A stretch of DNA of 64,000 bases from an uncultured Roseobacter sp. (GTDB lineage: Bacteria; Pseudomonadota; Alphaproteobacteria; Rhodobacterales; Rhodobacteraceae), in the NCBI RefSeq assembly GCF_947495025.1, contig NZ_CANLXG010000001.1, positions 496,001 through 560,000 of the forward strand, given 5' to 3'. The stretch's first letter is position 1; each line of letters opens with the position of its first letter. The translations under genes and the position numbers were made by a program. The notes under the pieces were generated by a model. That model did not search any database, was not told the DNA's origin, and saw only the letters and a list, made by a program, of their open reading frames with translations. This document shows, piece by piece, positions 26,835 through 35,986 of the stretch.

Positions 26835-27586
26835 CCGCTGCGCAGCGCGCTGTGGTAGCCCTGGACAAGTCCGGCATCCTCCATCCGGGCAGCTGCAGTC
26901 TCTGTATCATAGCTGAGATGGTGAAACAGCACTTCGCCACCGTCGATGACAGCATAGCGTGTCTGCTGACGGCCATCATGCGGCGGCATGCCGATCACAC
27001 CTGCGTTGATCCAGCGACCGTGGCTCACAGTGCGGATGAACGGGATACCACAATGCCCGGCAATCACATGATCCACAGGCCCGGTGATGTCTTCCAGCGC
27101 GGCCCACTCGTCTGCAAACACCGTTTCATCACTGTCGTGCCATATAAACCGCGCGATGTCCGTCACACCGCCATGGATAACGGCGTACCGCGCGCCCTGG
27201 TGCCGGAAAACCGCAATATCCGGGCAGTTGCGCATCCAGTCTCTGTCGGACACGCTGATCTGAGATGCTGCAAAACTGTACCAGGAACCGCTGAGCAGAT
27301 CACAGGCAGAGCCTGCGTCAAATCCACATCCGCATGTGTCCGCCCCTGCTGCCAGCTGTTTTTCGCAATTGCCCGCTACAACGCAGATGTTTTTGTCCCG
27401 CAACAGCGCCACGCTTTCACGCGGCGCGGCACAATAGGCCACCGTATCGCCCGTACAGACCATGTGCCCGGACCCGATCCCGGCCGCCTCTGCCTCCGAC
27501 ATCAGCGCCTGCAGTGCGTCAATATTGGAATAGGGCCCGCCAAAAACCAGCACAGCCCCATCCAGTGTGCCCAAATCCTGCAGCAT
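26771..27586 (-). CDS. Metallophosphoesterase-like protein with altered metal motifs
   Basis: The start at 27586 is chosen for an AGGAG 6 bases upstream; the longer frame would run into the divergent CorC-type gene. The 271-aa protein follows the YfcE/MJ0936 calcineurin-like layout: VLVFGGPYSNIDALQAL where the family has D-x-H-G-N, CTGDTVAYCAAP, VVAGNCE where GNHE is usual, VIHGG, and VIAGHCGIPF where GHTH is usual. Several metal ligands are therefore replaced. A cysteine cluster (ADTCGCGFDAGSACD) is also present. Function is uncertain: the fold is probable, phosphatase activity is not. Confidence 0.8.
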   Translation of the reverse strand: MLQDLGTLDGAVLVFGGPYSNIDALQALMSEAEAAGIGSGHMVCTGDTVAYCAAPRESVALLRDKNICVVAGNCEKQLAAGADTCGCGFDAGSACDLLSGSWYSFAASQISVSDRDWMRNCPDIAVFRHQGARYAVIHGGVTDIARFIWHDSDETVFADEWAALEDITGPVDHVIAGHCGIPFIRTVSHGRWINAGVIGMPPHDGRQQTRYAVIDGGEVLFHHLSYDTETAAARMEDAGLVQGYHSALRSGYWPSEDVLPSSLRLPSFARG

Positions 27587-27662
27587 CGCAGGCTCCTCTC
27601 TTGATTGCAGCCGGTAGCGCCCCCATAACCAAAGAGCATAATTTTCAAAGGTATCATCCCAA

Positions 27663-28970
27663 ATGGACTCTGTCCCCGCAACGCTTGATGCAGCTTTCTG
27701 GATCATCTCCGGAATAATCCTTACGCTGCTGGTGCTCTCCGGCTTCTTTTCCGGTTCAGAGACTGCCCTCACGGCAGCCTCCCGCGGCAAACTGCGGGCA
27801 CAGGCCGACAAGGGATCACGCGGGGCGGCACGGGCCCTGCAGATCACAGAGGACAACGAGCGTCTGATCGGGTCAGTCCTGCTCGGCAACAACCTTGTGA
27901 ACATTCTGGCGACGTCACTTGCCACCTATATCTTTACCCGCGCGTTCGGCGACAGCGGTGTCGCCGTTGCGACCTTTGTCATGACGCTTCTTGTTCTGAT
28001 CTTTGCAGAGGTTCTGCCCAAGACCTACGCAATCACCAATTCGGAAAAAGCGGCCAGTTTTGTATCCTATCCGATCAGCCTGGTGGTGCGGGTATTCTCA
28101 CCGATTGTGGCTGTGGTCCGGCTGCTGGTGCGGGGCGTGCTGCGCCTCTTCGGGGTCAAGATCGACCCCGACAGCAACATTCTTGATGTGCACGCGGAAA
28201 TCGAGGGCGCGCTTGCCATGGCGCATCAGGAGGGCGTTGTCGAAAAAGAGCATCGTGACCGCATTCTTGGTGCGCTGGATCTCAACGAACGCGCCGTTGA
28301 AGAGATCATGCTGCACCGCTCCGGGATCGAGATGATCAATGCAGCCGATGCGCCCGAGGACATTCTTGAACAGTGTCTTCAGTCCAGCCATACCCGCCTG
28401 CCCGTCTTTCAGGATGACCAGGAGAATATTATCGGCGTGATCCACGCCAAGGACCTGTTGCGCGCCATGTACAAGATCATTGGCGGCCCGGACGGCGACG
28501 CCGCAAAACTGCGCGGCTTCCGTTTGTCAGATGTGGCGATGAAACCCTATTTCGTGCCTGAAACCTCGACGCTCGATGAACAGATGCGGCAGTTCCTGCG
28601 CCGCAGAACGCATTTTGCTCTGGTTGTGGATGAATACGGATCCCTGCAGGGCCTGATCACACTCGAGGACATTCTCGAAGAGATTGTTGGCGAGATCACC
28701 GACGAATTCGACCCACAGGCGGAGCATCCAGTGCAGCGTTCCGAAGACGGGCAGTATGTCGTTGACGGTGCCATGACGATACGCGACCTGAACCGCGCGA
28801 CCGACTGGAACCTTCCGGACGAGGAAGCCAACACTGTCGCGGGGCTGGTCATTCACGAGGCGCAGATGATCCCCACCGTGGGCCAGGTGTTTTCTTTCCA
28901 CGGGTTCCGTTTCGAGGTGCGCGCACGCGACGGCAACCGGATTACAGAGCTTAAGATCCGGCCACTCTGA
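27663..28970 (+). CDS. HlyC/CorC family protein (DUF21, CBS pair, CorC_HlyC)
   Basis: The 435-aa inner-membrane protein has an N-terminal DUF21 domain with about four helices (SGFFSGSETALTAASRGKLR, AEVLPKTYA), two CBS domains (about 205-335, with HTRLPVFQDDQENIIGVIHAKDLL and THFALVVDEYGSLQGLITLEDILEEIVGEI), and a C-terminal CorC_HlyC domain. Relatives are linked to magnesium or cobalt efflux; haemolysin is a historical name. It is divergent from the phosphoesterase-like gene. Confidence 0.93.
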   Translation: MDSVPATLDAAFWIISGIILTLLVLSGFFSGSETALTAASRGKLRAQADKGSRGAARALQITEDNERLIGSVLLGNNLVNILATSLATYIFTRAFGDSGVAVATFVMTLLVLIFAEVLPKTYAITNSEKAASFVSYPISLVVRVFSPIVAVVRLLVRGVLRLFGVKIDPDSNILDVHAEIEGALAMAHQEGVVEKEHRDRILGALDLNERAVEEIMLHRSGIEMINAADAPEDILEQCLQSSHTRLPVFQDDQENIIGVIHAKDLLRAMYKIIGGPDGDAAKLRGFRLSDVAMKPYFVPETSTLDEQMRQFLRRRTHFALVVDEYGSLQGLITLEDILEEIVGEITDEFDPQAEHPVQRSEDGQYVVDGAMTIRDLNRATDWNLPDEEANTVAGLVIHEAQMIPTVGQVFSFHGFRFEVRARDGNRITELKIRPL

Positions 28971-29629
28971 GCGGCGCTGTGATGCCATCAGACGGTCTTT
29001 TGCGGCGCTGCAGCAAAGCTGTTCAGATCATCCTGGCGAGCATCGGAAGAGAAGCATCGCACGGTGAATACTGACGGTCATTGCGCAGAAAACCGCGCGC
29101 AAAATGTTCTCGCAGAGGTTGTATCGGCAGTGATATGCCTGGGCCGGAAAACCTGTCCGTAAGTGCCTTGTTCCTGCCTTAAATCCCGTTTTCCTGTCCG
29201 TCAGGATGATTCGCAAACGCAGCGCGACGTTGGGTCACCCGCCTCATTATCCCCATTTCATCAACAATAACGGGCATTATACTGCGTTTATTAATCATTT
29301 GTTTCCAATCAGAGGTCCTTTTTTAATCACCTGTTAAACCGTCCGAAATTTTATTTTCCCCCGAAAATAGCAGGGACGGGAGCGGTCCATACCAGCGAAA
29401 ACCGGCGGAAATTCGCTCAAACCGTTGAAAATCAGGGGTTTTGACGAAAATTGCCCCTTTACAGACTTCAACCACCAGTAGAAGCTTTCAGAGCTACTGT
29501 CCTTAACTGCGAATTTCTGCAGTGCGGAATGACGTTAATACCTGTGGACATGGCATTTTTGTGTTAATACTTTGTTATCGACTTTAACGGTGCCTTTTTA
29601 AGGTGCCTCTTTCCACCAGGAGGCTTTTG
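28971..29629. promoter_or_regulatory. 659-base AT-rich region upstream of the CTERM-type gene
   Basis: No plausible gene is found on either strand. From about 29230 on the DNA is clearly more AT-rich than its surroundings, with TTAATCATTTG and GTTAATACTTTGTTATC stretches. The heptamer GGTGCCT occurs twice, near 29590 and 29602, just before the AGGAGG of the next gene. This is probably a long regulatory leader for the surface-protein gene at 29630. Specific promoters could not be assigned. Confidence 0.4.
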
Positions 29630-30307
29630 ATGAATAAGCTAAGTATACTTACATGTGCGTTTGCACTGACTGCGACGACGGGCTTTGCGGCCACAGTCGA
29701 CTTTGAAGATGAGGCACCACTGAGTTCCGACCCGCTGAGCGTCGGCACAATGTTCTCCAACGGCATCATTGATTTCTCGTCCACCGAGAACATGCAGCTG
29801 GTCGTTGTTGGCGAGCCAACAAGCGGTTTCGTTCCGGACGACATGCCGGTCGGTGGTGACTTCGGTGAGATCTTCCTGACAGGCGATTTCGACGGCGACA
29901 CGAACATGAACCTGACATTCGGTGCACACACACTCGACTTTATCAGCTTTGATATCGCTGACATCGACGGTGACGAGCCCGGCCAGGACTTCGGCGGCGT
30001 TGGCGTAGACCCGACAGACAATGACGAAGTGTTCACGTTCGAGTTCCTGCTCGATGGCATCCTTCAGGGTTCCGTGGTTGTTGACGCTTCGGACGTAGAC
30101 GGTGACGGCGAAATCGCAACCATCTCCTATGCTGGTCTGTTTGACGAAGTGTCCATCGTTGGTACCACCAACGGTCACACCCGTAACATCGGCTGGGGCA
30201 TCGACAACATCAATACCAACCAGGTACCTGTACCTGCCGCTGGTCTGCTGCTGCTCGCGGGCATTGGTGGTCTCGGCGCGCTGCGTCGTCGCAAGAAAGC
30301 AGCCTGA
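29630..30307 (+). CDS. VPLPA-CTERM-like sorted surface or secreted protein
   Basis: A perfect AGGAGG lies 6 bases before the ATG. The 225-aa protein has a signal peptide (residues 1-21, ending TGFAA), an acidic central domain rich in Asp and Gly (DFDGDT, ADIDGDEPG, DASDVDGDGE) that could bind calcium, and a C-terminal VPVPAAGLLLLAGIGGLG helix followed by RRRKK. This tripartite tail matches VPLPA-CTERM exosortase-type sorting signals. Such proteins are exported and anchored or released at the envelope. No exosortase gene is in this window. Confidence 0.88.
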   Translation: MNKLSILTCAFALTATTGFAATVDFEDEAPLSSDPLSVGTMFSNGIIDFSSTENMQLVVVGEPTSGFVPDDMPVGGDFGEIFLTGDFDGDTNMNLTFGAHTLDFISFDIADIDGDEPGQDFGGVGVDPTDNDEVFTFEFLLDGILQGSVVVDASDVDGDGEIATISYAGLFDEVSIVGTTNGHTRNIGWGIDNINTNQVPVPAAGLLLLAGIGGLGALRRRKKAA

Positions 30308-30329
30308 TCTTATCAGGTTTCTGAATGTG

Positions 30330-30359
30330 AAGGGCCTCGCTGAAAAGCGGGGCCCTTTC
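30330..30359 (+). terminator. Rho-independent terminator after the CTERM-type gene
   Basis: The stem AAGGGCCTCGC / GCGGGGCCCTTT (one G-T pair) with a 6-base loop and flanking A and T tracts lies 22 bases after the stop. It may act in both directions and also end the convergent oxidoreductase gene. Confidence 0.85.
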
Positions 30360-30382
30360 TCTTTGCGCCACTGGCCTCCCGG

Positions 30383-32803
30383 TCAGCTGCGCAGCCTGGT
30401 CCCGGCGGGATCAAACGGCGGCTCATCCAGGATTGTGGCCCCGTGCGGCTGTCCCAGAACCATAACCTCGACACGATCACCCGCCTGAGCGCCTGACACG
30501 TAACCCATCGCAAGGCTCATCCCGACGGAATAGCCATAAGCCCCCGACGTGACCCGCCCGACCCCCTGCCCGTCTTTGAAAATGGGCTCTCCACCGGTCG
30601 CATCCGCGTTTGATGCATCGGTGGCCTCTGCATCGAGGGCCAGTATCACCAGATGTTCCCGGGGCTTCTGTGCAAGAGTTTCACTGACCGCATCCCTGTT
30701 GAGAAAACTCTTGTCCATCTTGCAAAGGCGGTCCAAACCGACTTCCTGTGGCCAGTATTCCGGGCTGTATTCGCGCGACCACGAGCCATACCCCTTTTCA
30801 ACGCGCAGGGACATCAGCGCGCGGCTGCCGACAGGCCCTGCGCCGAAATCCCGGCCAGCGGCCAGCAAAACCTCCAGCAGGCGCGCCTGATCGTCCGCCG
30901 CACAATGCAGCTCCCAGCCCAGATCGCCTGTGAAACTCACCCTCAGGGCCAGCACGCGGATACCGCTGAGCTCAACCCAGGACGACCGCATAAATGGAAA
31001 ATCTTTGGTCGCCAGCGGCGTATTGGTGAGCCGTTGCAGCATGTCGCGCGACTTTGGACCGGCCACATTGAACCCACAGAATGCCTCTGTTCTGCTTTCA
31101 AAGACTGTGCCGTCCGGCAGCGGCACCTGCCTGAAGAAACGCTTGTGGTACCGCTCGGCCATGCCCGAGCCGATCACCCAGAATTCGTCCTCTGCCAGCC
31201 GGGTTACGGTGAAATCCCCGGCAATGCCGCCGCGTTTTCCGATGAGTGGTGTCAGGCAGGACCTTCCCACAGACTTTGGCATGTTGTTGGCAAAAACGCT
31301 GTTCAGCCAGGCTTCGGCCCCCGGCCCCCTGCAGACGTATTTGGCAAAGTTGGAGATATCGATGATCCCGGCGTTTTCCCGCAGCATTCTGCATTCACGC
31401 CCGACCGGTTCCCACCAGTTCTGGCGGGTAAAACCGTCGGTATCGGTTGTCCCGGGCGTATCAGCGTACCACAAAGGGTGCTCCCAGCCATAGTTCAGCC
31501 CGAACACAGCACCCATTTCCTTCTGCATGTCATAGGCAGACCGCTTGCGCATGGGGCGTCCTGCTGCGCGTTCTTCATTCGGGAAGTGAATTTTGAAGCG
31601 GTTGGCGTACTGGTCGCCCACCCGTGCTTTGGTGAACTTTTTGTCCGCCCATTCTCCGAAACGCGCCACGTCCCAGGCGAACATGTCATACCGTGTCTCA
31701 CCGGTGACAATCCAGTCTGCTGCCAGCAGCCCCATGCCGCCCGACTGCGAGAAACCGGGAATAATGCCGTTGCAGCAGAAATAGTTACTGAGTTCGGGTG
31801 CCGGGCCAAACAGTACATTGGAATCCGGTGACCAGATCATCGGACCATTGATCACGCGTTTGATCCCCGCCTCGCCCACCGCCGGAACGCGTTCAATCGC
31901 GCGCATCATGTTGTCTTCGATCCGTTCCAGATCATCCGCGAAAAGCTCGTGCCCGAACCCCTGGGGCGTGCCGTCTTCTGCCCAGAACCGCAGGTCCTTT
32001 TCATAAGCCCCCACCAGCAGGCCCTTGCCCTCCTGGCGCAGATAATACTCACCATCCCGGTCCGCGACGGATGGCAAGCGCCGGTCAAGGGCGTCGATTT
32101 CGGCAATGGTTTCAGTGACAAAGTATTGATGCTCTGTCGGCTGCAGGGGCAGTTCCAGTCCCGCAAGCGCTGCAACTTCGCGCCCCCAGAGGCCGGCCGC
32201 ATTGACCACCCATTCCGTTGCAATGTCACCGTTGGGTGTTCGAACGATCCAGGTGCCATCCGCCTGCTGTTCCGTAGCGGTCACAGGACAGAACCGGATG
32301 ATCTCGGCGCCGTTCTGCCGCGCACCGCTGGCATAGGCGTTGGTCACCCCCGACGGGTCCACATTGCCACCGTCAGGCTCCCACATGATGCAGCGAATTC
32401 CGTCAAAATCCACCAGCGGATGCAGCCGCTCGGCTTCGTTGCGGCTGACTTCGTGGAAGTTCATGCCGTAGAGTTTCGCTTTGGCGGCCTGCAGCCGCAG
32501 CTGATGCTCGCGCGCTTCGGTCTGTGCAAGATAGAGCGAGCCGGGCTGAAACACGCCGCAGGACTGGCCGGTCTCGGCCTCAAGGCTGTTATACAGGTTC
32601 ATTGTATAGTGCTGGATGCGGCTGATGTTGGTGCTGTCGTGCAGGCCGTGAATGTTCGCCGCGGCGTGCCATGTGGAGCCGCTGGTCAGCTCGTCCCGCT
32701 CCAGAAGAACCACATCGGTCCATCCCAGTTTCGTCAGGTGGTAAAGGATCGAGCAGCCGATGACACCGCCTCCGATGACGACGGCCTGGGCATGTGTGCG
32801 CAT
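30383..32803 (-). CDS. FAD-dependent oxidoreductase with GcvT domain (dimethylglycine/sarcosine dehydrogenase-like)
   Basis: The 806-aa enzyme has an N-terminal FAD domain (GGGVIG at residues 11-16) and the motif SGSTWHAA, whose His46 matches the residue that links FAD covalently in dimethylglycine dehydrogenase. A FAO central region follows, then C-terminal aminomethyltransferase (GcvT) domains from about residue 430 (NAGIIDISNFAKY, AGPKSRDML, SFTGDLGWELHC, SLRVEKGYGSWSREY). The family oxidatively demethylates N-methylated glycines and passes the one-carbon unit to tetrahydrofolate. It is divergent from a DUF1330 gene and a paralogue. The exact substrate cannot be assigned. Confidence 0.9.
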   Translation of the reverse strand: MRTHAQAVVIGGGVIGCSILYHLTKLGWTDVVLLERDELTSGSTWHAAANIHGLHDSTNISRIQHYTMNLYNSLEAETGQSCGVFQPGSLYLAQTEAREHQLRLQAAKAKLYGMNFHEVSRNEAERLHPLVDFDGIRCIMWEPDGGNVDPSGVTNAYASGARQNGAEIIRFCPVTATEQQADGTWIVRTPNGDIATEWVVNAAGLWGREVAALAGLELPLQPTEHQYFVTETIAEIDALDRRLPSVADRDGEYYLRQEGKGLLVGAYEKDLRFWAEDGTPQGFGHELFADDLERIEDNMMRAIERVPAVGEAGIKRVINGPMIWSPDSNVLFGPAPELSNYFCCNGIIPGFSQSGGMGLLAADWIVTGETRYDMFAWDVARFGEWADKKFTKARVGDQYANRFKIHFPNEERAAGRPMRKRSAYDMQKEMGAVFGLNYGWEHPLWYADTPGTTDTDGFTRQNWWEPVGRECRMLRENAGIIDISNFAKYVCRGPGAEAWLNSVFANNMPKSVGRSCLTPLIGKRGGIAGDFTVTRLAEDEFWVIGSGMAERYHKRFFRQVPLPDGTVFESRTEAFCGFNVAGPKSRDMLQRLTNTPLATKDFPFMRSSWVELSGIRVLALRVSFTGDLGWELHCAADDQARLLEVLLAAGRDFGAGPVGSRALMSLRVEKGYGSWSREYSPEYWPQEVGLDRLCKMDKSFLNRDAVSETLAQKPREHLVILALDAEATDASNADATGGEPIFKDGQGVGRVTSGAYGYSVGMSLAMGYVSGAQAGDRVEVMVLGQPHGATILDEPPFDPAGTRLRS

Positions 32804-32917
32804 GATACTTTCCTGTTCTGCGGGTCCTCGCGCTCATACTGACCCGCCTGCTCGCCCCCGGATTGCGCGTTGGCGACATTTTTGGTCGTGGGCGTACAAG
32901 GCATCCGCTGGCACAGC

Positions 32918-32935
32918 GTTGCGGTTAGACGCAAC
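32918..32935. promoter_or_regulatory. Inverted repeat in the divergent oxidoreductase promoter region
   Basis: GTTGCG-N6-CGCAAC is a perfect 6-bp inverted repeat in the 235-base region between the minus-strand oxidoreductase and the DUF1330 gene. It lies 115 bases before the former and 104 before the latter, so it could be an operator for either. No regulator gene is adjacent. Confidence 0.4.
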
Positions 32936-33038
32936 CTGAGCAGGCAATCGATTTCGCCGTGCAACAATAACGCGGATATGTTACACTGAACGCAGCAAAA
33001 CGCGTAAAAACGCGCATCGAAACAGGGGAAACCGCTTA

Positions 33039-33389
33039 ATGCCCGTCACGGTTATGGCTCTGGTCAGCATCAACGAAGATGCTGTGGAGGACCTTGGTAT
33101 CTACATGCGCGCGACGCAGCCACTTCTCAAAAGCGTGGGCGCCGTCATCCGCCAGCGGTTTGCCATCAACGATGTGGTGGTTGGAAAACAGGATGCAAAA
33201 TCCGTACTGGTCGTCGATTACCCCGACCGCGCAGCCGTGGACGCCGTTTTCCAGAGCCCTGAATATCAGGCCGTGCGGGAAAACCGGGACCGCGCCTTTC
33301 CGTTTTATCAGATCAGCATTATCGAATCCGCAGACGTCCCCGAAGCAGCTGGCGCAAACAGTGTTGCAGCAGGCGAGGACACAGCCTGA
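33039..33389 (+). CDS. DUF1330 domain protein
   Basis: The 116-aa protein is a ferredoxin-like alpha/beta-barrel dimer type with the DUF1330 signature VDYPDRAAVDAVFQSPEYQAVRENRDRAF (residues 62-90) and a short Ala-rich tail. Relatives are small cytoplasmic proteins of unknown role. Its place between two FAD/GcvT enzymes suggests a link to one-carbon or methylamine metabolism, which is inference only. Confidence 0.85.
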   Translation: MPVTVMALVSINEDAVEDLGIYMRATQPLLKSVGAVIRQRFAINDVVVGKQDAKSVLVVDYPDRAAVDAVFQSPEYQAVRENRDRAFPFYQISIIESADVPEAAGANSVAAGEDTA

Positions 33390-33513
33390 CCTCGTACAGC
33401 GGTGTGAAACTTAACGGATACTGTGCGCGCGAAACGGCATGTTCTGTCGTTTCTGAACCTGCGGCTGTGCGCGGGGTCTTCCATCATTCCGCAAAGAGCG
33501 GAGCGGAGACCCC

Positions 33514-35931
33514 ATGCAGACCACCACGCGTGTTGCGATCATCGGCGGAGGCGTTGTCGGCGCGTCTGTCCTGTATCATCTGACGAAACTCGGCTGGTCC
33601 GATGTTATGCTGCTGGAACGGTCTGAGCTGACCTCGGGTTCCACGTGGCATGCGGCCGGCGGCTTTCACACGCTCAACGGTGACACCAACATGGCCGCCC
33701 TGCAGGGATATACCATCCGTCTCTACCGCGAGCTTGAGGAACTTACCGGCATGTCCTGCGGGCTCCATCATGTGGGTGGTGTTACACTGGCAGATAATCA
33801 GGACCGGTTTGACATGCTGCTGGCCGAACGTGCCAAGCACCGCTTCATGGGTCTGAACACAGAGATTGTGGGACCTGAGGAGATCCGCAAAATCGCGCCT
33901 GTAACCAATACCGATGGCATTATCGGCGCGCTCTATGATCCGCTTGACGGGCATCTTGACCCGTCAGGAACCACCCATGCCTATGCCAAGGCGGCCCGCA
34001 TGGGGGGCGCCACGATCGAGACCCACTGCATGGTGCGCGAGACCCTTCAGCGCGCCGACGGCACCTGGGACGTCGTGACCGACAAAGGCAGCATTCACGC
34101 CGAACATGTGGTCAATGCCGGCGGCCTCTGGGCGCGCGAGGTTGGTGCCATGGCCGGCGTCTATTTTCCGCTGCACCCAATGGAACACCAGTATCTGGTG
34201 ACCGACGACGTGCCGCTGATCACCGAAATGATGGCCGACGGGGTTGAGCACCCGCATGTGATGGACCCGGCGGGTGAAAGCTATCTGCGCCAGGAAGGGC
34301 GCGGGCTGTGCATCGGATTTTACGAACAGACCTGCAGGCCCTGGGCAGTTGGCGGAACCTCGTGGGAATTTGGCCAGGATCTGCTGCCCGATGATTTTGA
34401 CAAGATCGAGGACAGTATTGCCTTTGCCTACCGCCGCTTCCCGGATCTGGAGCGTGCCGGTGTGAAAAACGTCATCCACGGGCCCTTCACCTTTGCGCCC
34501 GATGGCAACCCGCTGGTCGGCCCCGTGCCGGGCATGCGCAACTACTGGTCGGCCTGTGGTGTGATGGCAGGCTTCAGTCAGGGCGGCGGCGTCGGTCTGA
34601 CACTGGCGCAGTGGATGATCGAGGGAGAGCCGGAACGCGACGTGATGGCCATGGATGTGGCCCGGTTCGGGTCCTGGATCACACCGGGATACACGCTGCC
34701 AAAGGTCGTCGAGAACTATCAGAAGCGGTTTTCAGTCGCCTACCCGAATGAAGAGCTGCCCGCCGCACGCCCGTTCCGCACGACACCAATGTACGACATT
34801 TTCAGCGATCTCGGGGCGGTCTGGGGCCAGCAATACGGTCTGGAGGTACCGAACTACTTTGCGCGCGGGGACGAGCCCGGGTTTGAGACCCCGTCATTCC
34901 GCCGCTCGGATGCTTTTGGCGCGACCGGTCGCGAGGTGAGGGCCGTCCGGGAAGCCGTTGGAATCAATGAAGTTCACAACTTTGGCAAGTATCGCATCAC
35001 CGGGTCAGGTGCGCGCGCCTGGCTCGACCGGATCATGGCCGGGCGACTTCCTGCTCCCGGCCGTCTCAGCCTGACGCCGATGCTGTCTGAACGCGGGCGG
35101 CTGATCGGGGATTTCACCGTTTCCTGCCTGTCTGAGACTGACTTCAGGCTGACGGCTTCTTATGGCGCTCAGGACTTCCATATGCGCTGGTTCGAAAGAC
35201 ACGCGGAACCGGATATCCGTATTGAAAACATTTCTGACACCATGACCGGCTTTCAGATCGCAGGCCCCCGCGCCCGCGATGTTCTGTCCGCCACAACGCT
35301 CGCCGACGTCGCGGAGATGAAATTTCTGGATGTCAGGCGCATGACCATTGGCATGGCAGACTGTGTCGTCCAGCGGGTCAGCTACACCGGCGATCTGGGG
35401 TTCGAGATCTACTGTGACGCCATGAGCCAGCGCGCATTGTGGCGCACCCTGTGGGAGGCCGGTCAGCCGCAAGGGATAACGCCGTTCGGAATGCGCGCGA
35501 TGATGTCCCTGCGTCTGGACCGTTTCTTTGGCAGCTGGATGTCAGAATATTCGCCGGATTACACTGCGGCCGAGACAGGTCTCGACCGGTTCATCAGCTG
35601 GTCGAAAAACGCAGATTTCATCGGTCGTGCTGCAGCAGAGGCAGAACGCAGCACAGGCCCGGCACGCCGGCTGGTTGCCTTTGACGTGCAGGCCCGGGAT
35701 GCCGATGTTCAGGGGTACGAGCCGATCTGGCTTGATGGCGGGGTTGTCGGGTTCTGCACGTCCGGTGGATGGTCGCACTACGCGGATAAGTCCATCGCGA
35801 TGGGTTTTCTGCCCGCAGACAGGGTCGGCGAGGCACCGGATGTCGAAATAGAGATCCTGGGCCATATGTGCCCGGCAAAGGTTATCACCAGGCCACTGTT
35901 CGACCCGGAGGGTTCACGGCTGCGCGGATAA
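33514..35931 (+). CDS. FAD-dependent oxidoreductase with GcvT domain, paralogue
   Basis: The 805-aa enzyme aligns over its full length with the protein at 30383-32803: GGGVVG at 11-16 and SGSTWHAA with His46 at identical positions, the same HLDPSGTTHAYAKAA and ESYLRQEGRGL blocks, and C-terminal GcvT domains (SYTGDLGFEIYCD, SLRLDRFFGSWMSEYSPDY). It differs in the substrate domain, so the two may act on successive N-methyl compounds, as dimethylglycine and sarcosine dehydrogenases do. A DUF1330 gene precedes it on the same strand. Confidence 0.9.
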   Translation: MQTTTRVAIIGGGVVGASVLYHLTKLGWSDVMLLERSELTSGSTWHAAGGFHTLNGDTNMAALQGYTIRLYRELEELTGMSCGLHHVGGVTLADNQDRFDMLLAERAKHRFMGLNTEIVGPEEIRKIAPVTNTDGIIGALYDPLDGHLDPSGTTHAYAKAARMGGATIETHCMVRETLQRADGTWDVVTDKGSIHAEHVVNAGGLWAREVGAMAGVYFPLHPMEHQYLVTDDVPLITEMMADGVEHPHVMDPAGESYLRQEGRGLCIGFYEQTCRPWAVGGTSWEFGQDLLPDDFDKIEDSIAFAYRRFPDLERAGVKNVIHGPFTFAPDGNPLVGPVPGMRNYWSACGVMAGFSQGGGVGLTLAQWMIEGEPERDVMAMDVARFGSWITPGYTLPKVVENYQKRFSVAYPNEELPAARPFRTTPMYDIFSDLGAVWGQQYGLEVPNYFARGDEPGFETPSFRRSDAFGATGREVRAVREAVGINEVHNFGKYRITGSGARAWLDRIMAGRLPAPGRLSLTPMLSERGRLIGDFTVSCLSETDFRLTASYGAQDFHMRWFERHAEPDIRIENISDTMTGFQIAGPRARDVLSATTLADVAEMKFLDVRRMTIGMADCVVQRVSYTGDLGFEIYCDAMSQRALWRTLWEAGQPQGITPFGMRAMMSLRLDRFFGSWMSEYSPDYTAAETGLDRFISWSKNADFIGRAAAEAERSTGPARRLVAFDVQARDADVQGYEPIWLDGGVVGFCTSGGWSHYADKSIAMGFLPADRVGEAPDVEIEILGHMCPAKVITRPLFDPEGSRLRG

Positions 35932-35986
35932 GGTAACGCGGCAAGGCGCTCTGTTGAAAATGACCGTCCTGCTGTAAACCGGGGCC

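Noticed and set aside
27587..27925. N-terminal extension of the phosphoesterase-like frame
   Set aside because: It overlaps the 5' part of the divergent CorC-type gene; a good AGGAG precedes the ATG at 27586.
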